The position numbers and the translations under genes were made by a program. 40,288 nt of DNA from Arthrobacter sp. SDTb3-6. GTDB lineage: Bacteria > Actinomycetota > Actinomycetes > Actinomycetales > Micrococcaceae. Positions within the stretch are counted from its first letter, which is position 1. Every line of letters starts with the position of its first letter. The stretch lies in assembly GCF_013376095.1 (NCBI RefSeq), contig NZ_JAAMFN010000036.1:1-40288 (forward strand). Reading direction: 5' to 3'. Below are positions 8,856 to 16,285 of this stretch, one piece after another. The notes beneath the pieces were generated by a model that saw only the letters and a program-made list of their open reading frames with translations, was not told the origin of the DNA and did no database searches.

Positions 8856-9059
8856 TCAGCCGGCCGGAATCGTGTTCGAGACGTTCGTGAACAAGGTGGC
8901 GAGCTTCGGCCCAAGGAGCAGCAAGGCGGCGACGATCACGACGGCGATGAGGCCGACGAGAAGACCATACTCGACCGCAGTGGCGCCCGACTCTTCACGG
9001 TTGAGGCGGCGCTTGGTTGAGGCGAGGAAGGACTGAAGGGTGATGAAAAGAGGCAACAT
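8856..9059 (-). CDS. flp: Flp-family major pilin precursor
   Basis: A 67-residue prepilin and the first gene of the Tad operon. The leader MLPLFITLQSFLASTKRRLN carries basic residues. The cleavage site EESG/ATAVEYGLLV follows, with Gly25 before the cut, Ala at +1 and Glu30 at +5, then Tyr, as in Flp pilins. A hydrophobic core (about 31-50) follows. The mature form would be about 42 residues, normal for Flp. ATG at 9059 has AGGAA at 9064-9068. The frame is open further upstream to 9161, but that extension runs across the predicted promoter and is not coding. Confidence 0.93.
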   Translation of the reverse strand: MLPLFITLQSFLASTKRRLNREESGATAVEYGLLVGLIAVVIVAALLLLGPKLATLFTNVSNTIPAG

Positions 9060-9132
9060 AATATTCCTATTCAATGAGCTAAGGGGAGACCTGCCGCCCC
9101 TGCGTAGCAGGTAAAACCCGGCGACATAAAAA

Positions 9133-9161
9133 AGACTAAAGGGAGTTAAGAAACATGTCAA
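9133..9161 (-). promoter_or_regulatory. Predicted promoter of the Tad/Flp operon
   Basis: On the minus strand a perfect TTGACA (9161-9156) is followed after 17 bases by TAGTCT (9138-9133), as expected for the housekeeping sigma factor. Transcription would begin near 9126 and give a leader of about 66 bases before the flp ATG. The -10 box matches consensus at only three of six positions, so strength is uncertain. The position just ahead of the most highly expressed gene type in the operon supports it. Confidence 0.6.
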
Positions 9162-9360
9162 GAGACTTGGCTTACAACCTATGTAGGTGGTCTACCCCAG
9201 ATGCCGGCGCTCCTGCCCGGCGTCCCCTCGTTTAATGGCCCACAGGGTCTACTTTCCCGGTTTAACGCGATGAAATAGGGGTTTCTGAATTCCGGCATCG
9301 TTGCCTCGGAAGCGGATCCTTCCCGGTTTCCTGCGGTTCAGGTACCATTGACATCAAGTA

Positions 9361-9375
9361 GCTCGCGTTTCGAGC
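9361..9375. promoter_or_regulatory. Small GC-rich inverted repeat ahead of the MarR gene (possible operator)
   Basis: GCTCG and CGAGC are separated by five bases, directly upstream of the AGAAGGAG ribosome-binding site of the marR-like gene. MarR proteins commonly bind such palindromes in their own promoter. The arms are only five bases long, so chance is a real possibility. A TTGACA lies at 9348-9353 but has no good -10 partner. Confidence 0.25.
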
Positions 9376-9402
9376 AGATTGTAGAAGGAGTTGAACTGGC
9401 AA

Positions 9403-10038
9403 TTGAATGAGCTGACCAGCACGGAGGCAAGGGATGGAATGAAGGCCCTTGCCAAGGAACTGCACGCCCTGGCCACGAACGGGCAGCGCCTGAGGGCTGA
9501 ACGGGGCCGTGAACTGGGCCTGGGAAACAGCGACCTCACGGCCTTGGATCTTCTGTACAGTGAAGGGTCCATGGCTCCAAAGGAACTCCGGATCCTGATG
9601 GGGGTGACGTCAGGAACCATGACAGGATTATTGGACCGGGTGGAAAAGAACGGATTCCTCCGGCGTGACCCCAATCCCGAAGACCGCCGCGGCTTGTTGA
9701 TTTCCCTTACACCCGCGGGCCTGCATGCGATGGAGTGGCTGTACGAGAAGTTCGAGGACGCAGTGCTCGACGTGGTCTCGCGACTGGCGGAACAAGGAGT
9801 TGAAAGATCCGAAAAGTTCCTTGCCGAACTCAATCGTTCACTCGAAGCAGCAATCCATGCAGCACAATCACCGGAGGGCGATGCCGGCAAGAACCCCAAA
9901 AGCGCGGCCGAACAACGGGACCCGGGGACCATAGGGCACTATCGCATCCCTTCCCCCACCCAGACGTGGACAACCTGGTTCAGTTTTAGCCACCGCAACG
10001 ACGCCAAATCGGTACCCGAAACGCTGAACAAAGCCTGA
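9403..10038 (+). CDS. MarR-family transcriptional regulator with a long C-terminal tail
   Basis: A DNA-binding regulator of about 211 residues. The winged helix-turn-helix is clear: LTALDLLYSEGSMAPKELR, then GVTSGTMTGLLDRVEKNG, then the wing RRDPNPEDRRGLLISLTPAG. MarR proteins usually have about 140-160 residues. Here about 60 extra residues follow the dimerisation helix and show no familiar domain. The start is uncertain. AGAAGGAG at 9383-9390 abuts a TTG at 9391, which is too close. TTG 9403 is 12 bases away. An ATG at 9439 has a weaker AAGGGA and would still keep the DNA-binding domain. The gene is divergent from the Tad operon across about 330 bases and may control it. That is inference from position. 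Confidence 0.85.
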   Translation: MNELTSTEARDGMKALAKELHALATNGQRLRAERGRELGLGNSDLTALDLLYSEGSMAPKELRILMGVTSGTMTGLLDRVEKNGFLRRDPNPEDRRGLLISLTPAGLHAMEWLYEKFEDAVLDVVSRLAEQGVERSEKFLAELNRSLEAAIHAAQSPEGDAGKNPKSAAEQRDPGTIGHYRIPSPTQTWTTWFSFSHRNDAKSVPETLNKA

Positions 10039-10282
10039 ACATGCCCCGTCGCACCAGACTGCCGGGCACCGGCTGCGATGAGGCTCCCGCCAACGGTGCC
10101 CCGTTCCAGACCAAGCCGCCCCGCCGGCCACCGGAGGCATCGGAACGGGGATCGGCGCAGACCCAGCCGAGCCGCTTTGATTCATAGTGCACGTTTCTAA
10201 CCCATTGTTATCAAATGTTAATAATCTCGCCCCACCCAAGGTGTTAGATTGACTTGGCATCTGTTGGGATGCTCCCTGATTT

Positions 10283-10344
10283 AGGAGCTGCCGGCGGTCA
10301 CAGGAACCCAGCGTCCCTGTGAGCAGCCCGTGGCAGCAACTCCT
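10283..10344 (+). ncRNA. Candidate structured RNA element (nested stems)
   Basis: AGGAG (10283-10287) pairs with CTCCT (10340-10344). The next five bases, CTGCC (10288-10292), pair with GGCAG (10332-10336), leaving a three-base bulge. Inside, TCACAGG (10298-10304) pairs with CCTGTGA (10316-10322) around an 11-base loop. Three nested helices in 62 bases of otherwise non-coding DNA are more than expected by chance. I do not recognise a known riboswitch class. It could be a leader for a small frame starting at 10372, a small RNA, or a mobile-element end. It would fold equally well on either strand. Confidence 0.3.
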
Positions 10345-10371
10345 TGAAGGTCTCAGCCAAAGGTGCTTTTC

Positions 10372-10563
10372 ATGACCCCTGCCACGCTTCCCCGACGTAC
10401 CGGGCTTTCAGCCGGCAACAGCCTCCTGATCCCCAGCCGGTACGCAGTCCGTAACGCGGTTGCTGTCTCCGGCACCAAGGGAACGTCGGTGGCTCCGGGC
10501 ATTTGTGCCTGTGGCTGGAAGGCGGTTAAGTCCGGACTGGGGATTCTCCGGGAGGACACTTGA
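10372..10563 (+). CDS. Doubtful 63-residue reading frame after the structured element
   Basis: An ATG at 10372 opens a 63-residue frame that ends at TGA 10561-10563. It starts 27 bases after the predicted RNA fold. The upstream purines (AAAGG) are a poor ribosome-binding site. The peptide has no signal sequence or motif I recognise (it contains GICACGWK near residue 47). Everything from here to about 10890 is otherwise without a gene. A GC-rich hairpin-forming stretch around 10617-10690 is visible but has no T-run. Confidence 0.18.
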   Translation: MTPATLPRRTGLSAGNSLLIPSRYAVRNAVAVSGTKGTSVAPGICACGWKAVKSGLGILREDT

Positions 10564-10889
10564 ATTACTTTCCTAGTGGTCTTCTCGCCTTCAGGGTGTC
10601 ATGGATAAGTCCCCGTTCACCCGATCGGGTGGTGGCCTTTGACCGGTTAAGGCAAAGCGCCGCCACCCGTTACCGCGGTGCTGGCGCGGTGAGTCACCAT
10701 CCACTCGGTATGCCCAAACAAAGGAAAAAGCGGGCGTAATATCATCAAGATTTCAGCGATTCTTGCCGTGGGGCGTCCATCACGAGACGGACTGCCCGCT
10801 GGAGAAGCTCATCGGGATACTCCTTAGGTGCTGGCAAAATGCTCATCCTTTCAAGGAATCAACACCCTCCATTAAACCCGGGGCGGTTC

Positions 10890-11569
10890 AGTTCCGCTAC
10901 GCCCGCATGCACTTCGACCTGGAATCCCACGATTCCTATGCCAGCGCTGATGACGATGAGGATCGGATGGTCCCCAACCCTGCCAAGACGAAGGCGTATC
11001 AAAAAGTCGTGGCGGCCCGGAATGCCCATGCCGATGCTGCTGCCATCGCCGATATCAACCTGATGGCGCTGAAGACCCCGGAAGAAGGAGCCAGGGAACT
11101 TTCCCTCACGATCACCAACGACATGCACAACCAGGCCATGGCACCGTTCTGGGAAGCCGAAACCGCCCTCACCACTGCCGAGAAAGACCACAAGAAAATT
11201 CCGGCGAAGGTACGTCTCGGGGACCTGAACCCGGGCCAACAAGTCCTGGACACCGAAACGAAAATGATCCATACCGGGATCCGCATGGCTGCCTACAACA
11301 CCGCAATGACCATCGCCCGGGAGATCCGCACCAACACCGGCTACGCCCGGGCCAACCAGGAAGCCCACGCACTGATGCGCCAAGCCTTCAACCAGGGCGG
11401 TGACATCGACACCACCGTCCCCGGCCACCTCACCATCACCCTGGATCCGCTACCCACCCAAGCTAAAAAACAGGCCATCGCCAAGCTCTGCGAGCACCTC
11501 ACCGCCACCCAAACCCGCTACCCAGGCACCGAACTGATCCTGCGCTACAAGATCAAAAACAGCGCCTGA
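10890..11569 (+). pseudogene. 5'-truncated transposase fragment (C-terminal part only)
   Basis: About 225 residues, starting at FRYARMHFDLESHDSYA, match from memory the C-terminal part of a large transposase family found in actinobacteria and proteobacteria. Family members carry a block like ENFFRYMRxHFALD, then a VPNPA segment (here RMVPNPAKTKAYQ), a Lys/Pro segment (KIPAKVRLGDL) and an end near LTATQTRYPGTELILRY. Here the N-terminal two thirds with the catalytic residues are missing. The frame is open from 10763, but residues before about 10890 do not fit the family. The element is dead. It sits next to an IS21 relic, so this is an insertion scar region. The family name is recalled, not searched. 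Confidence 0.6.
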
Positions 11570-11593
11570 CCCCACAACAATCACCTCACCATG

Positions 11594-11796
11594 TCAGGAG
11601 GCCTGGTCCTTCTCAAACGCGTCGAACGGAGACCCTGCCGGCTTACGTTCGTACTTCGGCGCCGCGTCTGCGCCAAGGCCCGATCGACCGTCCCGCGTGA
11701 GACGCCCAGCTGCTTCGCCAATTCCCGCTTGGAAATCTTCTCGTTCGCAAAGCGGTGGCGGATAGTTGCCCAATCATCCAAATTAATCACCTTCAA
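11594..11796 (-). pseudogene. N-terminal relic of an IS21-family IstA transposase, frameshifted
   Basis: The start MKVINLDDWATIRHRF, then KRELAKQLGVSRGTVDRAL, is the N-terminal helix-turn-helix of IS21 IstA proteins. After about residue 44 the frame shifts. The continuation in the neighbouring minus frame reads PKYERKPAGSPFDAFEKDQ, the usual next block of IstA, and then meets a stop (11594-11596). The remaining 400 or so residues, and istB, are absent. It faces the truncated transposase just to the left. The gene would start TTG or GTG within 11788-11796. Confidence 0.75.
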
Positions 11797-11858
11797 TGAT
11801 GTCAGGTGGCCTCATTTTCAGTTGGCAATACTGGCCCTATTTTCGGATGGCGTTGACA
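11797..11858 (-). mobile_element. Surviving terminus of the IS21-like element
   Basis: Read on the minus strand, the end begins TGTCAACGCCATCCGAAAAT at 11858 and contains a related second copy, GCCAACTGAAAAT, about 25 bases further in, ending GTGGCC..TGTCA-like next to the istA start. Repeated transposase-binding sites at the tip, with TG as the first bases, are typical of IS21. The opposite end of the element is not in this window. From 11859 to 12072 I see no gene. Confidence 0.6.
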
Positions 11859-12072
11859 CGCGGCCCACCGCCAGGACCCGGACGGAACCTAAACCTCAAC
11901 TCCAGGTTCGGGGGTGCTGCTGCCTGGCCCGATGCTACACGTCGGCTGGGCAAGGACAATCCGTTCGAGGTCCGTCCGCAACGGCCTGGGGATCATGCAC
12001 CGGTACGGGGCCTGGTTCGACGACGAGGGTCAACGCGGGCACCCTATTGCGTGGAAGGAGCAGGCCCACCGG

Positions 12073-13944
12073 CTAGGGTACGGGAGGTGCGGGAGTGGTG
12101 GCTGCAGGGCCCACGGGCAGGATGGCAGATCCAAAGTCTTGGATCGTATAGCGTCCGCAGTGCACCACCGTCGTATGGGTGGGATGAATTCCAGGTGGTA
12201 GTTGTGGCGCCGGGTAGCTTCTGTCATGGACCACGAAGGAAACGGAACGGGTATTGAAGTCCGTGCGGTCCACGAGCCACGGGTAAGCGTTGAAGTGGTC
12301 ATCGACCTGAAGGAGCAGGGATTTATTGGCAAGGTACGCCTTCGGTCCGCGAATGGTCCAATAGCCGCCTGCGCCCGGGCGATTGTGGGCGGTGATCCAG
12401 CCATCCACGCAGCGAATGCTTGTTTCCACGCCAGCTGACTCACTGAAGAGTGCCGCCCCGGCCAGGGCGCAGCATAGGGTAATGATGACGGCCGTGGATA
12501 TGGTCGCTACTGGTTTTCGCACCAAGGGGAGCCACGCAGGCAACCTTGCCATTGACCGCCTCGACCGCATGAGTGCGGGGATGAACACGAGCGCGATTGC
12601 CGGGGCATAGAAAAGTGGCTGGAGATAACGGGTCCCCACGGCACCAAGGCCCACGGCACCGCAAACCGTGATCAGCGGGCTCATCCATCCCATCGTGGCC
12701 ACGAGTGCCGCTGACGAAGATTTTTTCCGGATGAAGTGGCGGGAAAGCAGCGCGCTGGCGATGATCAATGCGAACATTAAAACGAGGGAAACGAAGCCAG
12801 AAAGTGTGGATGCCCGTTCAACCAGCATGCGCACGTAGTAAAGCGCCGTGGCCAGCGCCCGTTCAGGGGCGGCGTACGTGGACGTGTCCTTCGTAATGAG
12901 TCCGCTGAAAGGAAGCCTGGCAGCCAACCCGGCGGCCGCAAAGCCGAAGACGAGGGCCGAGATGCGGGCTGTCTTTCGCAGTCCCAGCACCCGCCGCCAC
13001 GTCAGTACGAGTAACGTTGCGACCAGCGGGACAAGCACCCAGCCGAGGTAGAGAGGGTTCGACGCTGTGGAAATGAAAACCACGGCAGCGAGGCCGCACG
13101 TCAATCGGCTATGGCGGGCGCGGGGAAGGGCAGCGGCTGTGAGTGCTGCGGTGATCCCGATGGTCGCGATCAAAGCTAAGACCGTTGCGCTGTAGTATGT
13201 CGCGGTCGCCAAGAGAGATACCAGCTCGAACGTGTCCCAACCGGGTGAATCATCCAAGACCGCAAACACTACAATTGCGGTGAACGCCAAAAGCGCCCCA
13301 AACGCGCGCGCCGGACGTGGGGCTTTCACAATGAAACCAGCGGTCATGCGCAGCAAAAGGTAGGCGAAGAAAAAGTCGGCCACCGCAAACGTCGTCAATG
13401 TCGCCTTCAGACTCAGACCGCACAGGGCGATCAAGCTATACAAAGCCATTTCAGGCAGGAACAACACCGCCGACAACGCCCAGTGCTGAAAACTCCCTGA
13501 ACCCCATAGCAGGGCCGGGAGCACGGTTTCCGCACCGTAGTACAGCATCCAGGACCGGGAAGAGGACGCCATGTGCCATACGGCAACCAGGGCGAGCAAC
13601 AATGCTCCAAGCGAAGTCAGAGTTTCAACGGCCCGGGTGTTCCAAAAACCGAGCAGACCGCGGTGATTGTTTATGGAAACATGGGAGGTCCCTGTTGCCC
13701 GGTCAAGTCGCCGCTCTCGTTTGAAGCCCAACCCTAGTAGTCCCATTTGCGTCAATAATAGCGGCAGTTCCGACGCCACCGGTATGCGTCCGTCCAAAAC
13801 AACGAGGACATAGACCGAACACCGCGGTAATTGGTCGGACGACATCGACTTGGAATTGCCTGGATTTAGTTGCCAAAAATGACCAGGCTGCCGGAAGAAG
13901 AAGCCAGAGAGGCATTTTATGTGGGCCATCAGCTGATTCTCCAT
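12073..13944 (-). CDS. Polytopic membrane protein, function unknown
   Basis: Up to 623 residues with about 12-14 hydrophobic segments from roughly residue 105 to 530, followed by an extracytoplasmic tail of about 90 residues (CVDGWITAHNRPGAGGYW onwards). The architecture resembles GT-C type membrane glycosyltransferases, and a GT87-like gene lies immediately upstream, 31 bases away on the same strand. I cannot see a catalytic motif that decides it. The start is unclear. ATG 13944 gives a poorly hydrophobic, atypical first 90 residues with no good ribosome-binding site, and ATG 13746 is an alternative. A second minus frame from 13915 opens with a hydrophobic start (MPLWLLLPAAWSFLA), so an old frameshift near the N-terminus is possible. 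Confidence 0.7.
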   Translation of the reverse strand: MENQLMAHIKCLSGFFFRQPGHFWQLNPGNSKSMSSDQLPRCSVYVLVVLDGRIPVASELPLLLTQMGLLGLGFKRERRLDRATGTSHVSINNHRGLLGFWNTRAVETLTSLGALLLALVAVWHMASSSRSWMLYYGAETVLPALLWGSGSFQHWALSAVLFLPEMALYSLIALCGLSLKATLTTFAVADFFFAYLLLRMTAGFIVKAPRPARAFGALLAFTAIVVFAVLDDSPGWDTFELVSLLATATYYSATVLALIATIGITAALTAAALPRARHSRLTCGLAAVVFISTASNPLYLGWVLVPLVATLLVLTWRRVLGLRKTARISALVFGFAAAGLAARLPFSGLITKDTSTYAAPERALATALYYVRMLVERASTLSGFVSLVLMFALIIASALLSRHFIRKKSSSAALVATMGWMSPLITVCGAVGLGAVGTRYLQPLFYAPAIALVFIPALMRSRRSMARLPAWLPLVRKPVATISTAVIITLCCALAGAALFSESAGVETSIRCVDGWITAHNRPGAGGYWTIRGPKAYLANKSLLLQVDDHFNAYPWLVDRTDFNTRSVSFVVHDRSYPAPQLPPGIHPTHTTVVHCGRYTIQDFGSAILPVGPAATTPAPPVP

Positions 13945-13975
13945 TGGAGTCCGCTATACGGTTTGGGAGTCCTGA

Positions 13976-14854
13976 TTACCCTTTACGCGCGTGAACCCTA
14001 GCGCTCCGAGAGGGAGCCGGGCGTTCCAAAAGAAGTCGCGGTATGGCCGCCAAGATCGTCCAGGGAACGAAGGAAACGAGGACAGGCGACGCGAGGACCA
14101 TCGCTGGAGCGACAAGGAAGGCCCACTGCTTCCGGGCACCGACAACGACCAACACGACGGCCACGATGGAACGGGCCATAAAGCCGATTCCGCTGTCTGG
14201 TGTTCCATTCCTGTTTAGCAACAGGAACTTCGCCCAGGCGCTCCATGCGGTTGGATCAACTGTATAAAAAATGGCGAAGATGAGCAGTGTTGCCCCCGCG
14301 CCTTGAATCACGTGCTTCCAGTCTCCACGAGCGGCGAACCAGAGCAGGCCAACACCGGTGGTAACTTTGGTCAGGATGGCGAAAGACCATGCCGCAGGCA
14401 TCCGCATGCCGATAACAGCGGTGGCTGCCAGCAAAATATAGATGTTGCCGACGACGAGCTCCGGGATACACAACATAGCCACGGGAATCGCCCAACGCGC
14501 CCGCAAGGGTCTTACAAGCCAGACCACAACTGCTGACTCGATACCAAACCATGCCGCGCAAAACAGGGGCCACGGAAGCAGCGCAAATGGCTTGATCGCG
14601 GCAGCGAAAGCGGGCGAATACAAATAGGCATCCCTTTGTCCGGGAGCTTCACCGTAGGAAAGGTTCCCGTGCGCCGCGAGCCAGTAGGCATGAGAGTCTT
14701 GACCGATTGGATTGCCGGTGACGAGATGGCGGACCGACACGAACACTGCCACAAGGGCCAAGGGCCAGACGAGAATGAGCGCGGAACGGGCAACCATTGG
14801 AAAATCCCGCGCGAAAACACCTGCCGGCCCCCAGCCGGGGCGTGGAAGGCCCAT
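13976..14854 (-). CDS. GT87/DUF2029-type membrane mannosyltransferase-like protein
   Basis: About 292 residues with eight or so membrane segments. The first loop has GQDSHAYWLAAHG, and next comes DAYLYSPAFAAAIKPFALLPWPLFCAAW. This is the typical pattern of polyprenol-phosphate-mannose-dependent GT87 (DUF2029) enzymes, with an acidic residue after the first segment and the Y-x-YSP block. These enzymes add sugars to lipid-linked glycans outside the membrane. ATG at 14854 is chosen because AAGGA lies about eight bases upstream. ATG 14878 and TTG 14908 are alternatives. It is shorter than most family members (350-450), so the C-terminal part may be reduced. The substrate cannot be told from sequence. 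Confidence 0.75.
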   Translation of the reverse strand: MGLPRPGWGPAGVFARDFPMVARSALILVWPLALVAVFVSVRHLVTGNPIGQDSHAYWLAAHGNLSYGEAPGQRDAYLYSPAFAAAIKPFALLPWPLFCAAWFGIESAVVVWLVRPLRARWAIPVAMLCIPELVVGNIYILLAATAVIGMRMPAAWSFAILTKVTTGVGLLWFAARGDWKHVIQGAGATLLIFAIFYTVDPTAWSAWAKFLLLNRNGTPDSGIGFMARSIVAVVLVVVGARKQWAFLVAPAMVLASPVLVSFVPWTILAAIPRLLLERPAPSRSARVHARKG

Positions 14855-14908
14855 ATCGCTGTCCTTGCTGCTGTACATGGGCCCAATATTGCCATGGAAC
14901 CGACCCAA

Positions 14909-15980
14909 ATCCGAAAATTCCCACCACCCAAATAAGGCTTACGACCTGGGACAACTGGACCTTATCGGGCCCATTAAACGGCAGCACCGACGTAAGTGAG
15001 ACTGCGAATCAGGCTGAGGTTTTCGATGCTCCGGTCAGGGACCGGGAGTACCTCCGGAAAGCGCGGGCCGGCCACGACCAAGGGTTGGATCGGGCAGATT
15101 CATGGACAAATCCACTGCTCGATTCTACGACCGCAATCACAAGAGGCTCCGCGCACCCGATGTCCCGCGGCGAATCCGTTCATGATGGTGTACTTCCTGC
15201 CGTGTGCCGTTCGGGCCGTCAGAGGAGAAGAACCGTTCAAGCGTGTCGAGATGGGCGTAGGTGATTTCCCTGGACGCTATGGGGGCGGAGGACGGAGTAA
15301 CCCTTCCCGCGGTGGTTTTCGTCCATGTACGAGGGCACCCATGTGAGGCATGGCAGTGGTTGGTTCTTCCCGTCCGTCTGGTTGCGCCAGTGGCCGCGGA
15401 CGATCCAACGATGGGTGTAGAATCGACTGGACGGTGAAGCTGCATCATCCGGCGGCTGGGTTCCTCGACGTCCGGGGATTGGGCGTCGAAAAACGCCGAG
15501 TCGCGGCCGCGAATGTACCTGGCCGGCTCGAAGAACGGATCGTTCTCCCGCTCTTGGCCGATGTTATGTCCGCGGCAGTAAGACTCAATGAGCGCGAGAC
15601 CCGCGACGACGGCCCGGGAGAAGCCTTCAACTGGCAGCGGTGCCTTCACCTTGACCATCCCGGGTGCCAGGACCCATGTGTCCTGCGACGGCAAGGGAGA
15701 TCAGGACCGTCGGGTGGGTCGGCCTGTTGGAGCGGTCATCCATTGACCTCTGACACGCATCAAGGGTTCGCTCCGGGTGAGTCGCTGGCTGCTCGCTCCG
15801 GTCGCAGGTGTTCTCCACCCGCGAGCATTCGGCGGAGACCTCGACCATGGGGAAGTCGGCGGGACTGTCCATGACAAGCGCTTCGTACCTTCGTAGGAGT
15901 TTCGCAGCTTGACCTGGCGGGCGCGCGACGCTGTCAGGCAGGGGAGGGCGTCGAGGCGCCCGAACGAGGGATATTTCTGA
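14909..15980. other. About 1 kb of decayed DNA without an intact gene
   Basis: Open frames exist on both strands (for example 15137-15694 minus and 15350-15874 plus) but none has a start signal or a family pattern along its whole length. Two minus-strand stretches look protein-like: around 15445-15690 (containing VEGFSRAVVAGLALIESY) and around 15790-15920 (containing LLRRYEALVMDSP). I cannot assign either. The block is flanked on the right by a clear sulfotransferase relic, so I read it as a gene graveyard. Confidence 0.45.
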
Positions 15981-16285
15981 TGGACATGCTTGGGTTTGCC
16001 ACCGCCCGGGGCATCCGCCGCGGATCCGGACTACTACAGCCTGGCCTGCGGCGTTTACCCTAACCGCGGGCTGGGCGTTTACCAGCCCCAAATCCAGAAC
16101 TGGCATAGTGCGTTCCCTGAAGGGCAGCTCCTGGTCCTGCGCAGTGAGGACTTCTAGCGGGACGCGCGGGGGATGTTTGACGTGGTCTGCGACTTCCTGG
16201 GGCTCCCGCCGTCGTACTGACAGACTACTACGCACCCCGCAATGCCGCACTGGCCCGCTATTTGGGCCGTGACCCGCTGTGGTGA
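15981..16285 (+). pseudogene. Relic of a sulfotransferase gene (C-terminal part)
   Basis: One plus-strand frame reads YYSLACGVYPNRGLGVYQPQ, then WHSAFPEGQLLVLRSEDF, then a stop (TAG near 16155), then GMFDVVCDFLGLPPSY and another stop. The final block TDYYAPRNAALARYLGRDPLW is in a different frame and ends at TGA 16283-16285. This order (Y..QLxxW, FPxxQLLVLRSEDF, FLGLPP, N..LxxLLGRDxxW) is the C-terminal signature of PAPS-dependent sulfotransferases acting on carbohydrates. Two stops and one frameshift show that the gene is dead. The N-terminal PAPS-binding loop was not found upstream. It overlaps the end of the convergent RmlCD-like gene by 28 bases. Confidence 0.72.

Noticed and set aside
10255-10365. 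Known riboswitch (cyclic-di-AMP, SAM, cobalamin, glycine or TPP type) as the identity of the folded element
   Set aside because: None of the conserved core sequences of these classes that I remember are present, so I left it as an unnamed candidate.
15137-15694. 185-codon minus frame that could be taken as a gene
   Set aside because: Only its first part looks protein-like, no start signal is present, and the neighbouring DNA is clearly decayed. It is kept only as part of the degenerate stretch.
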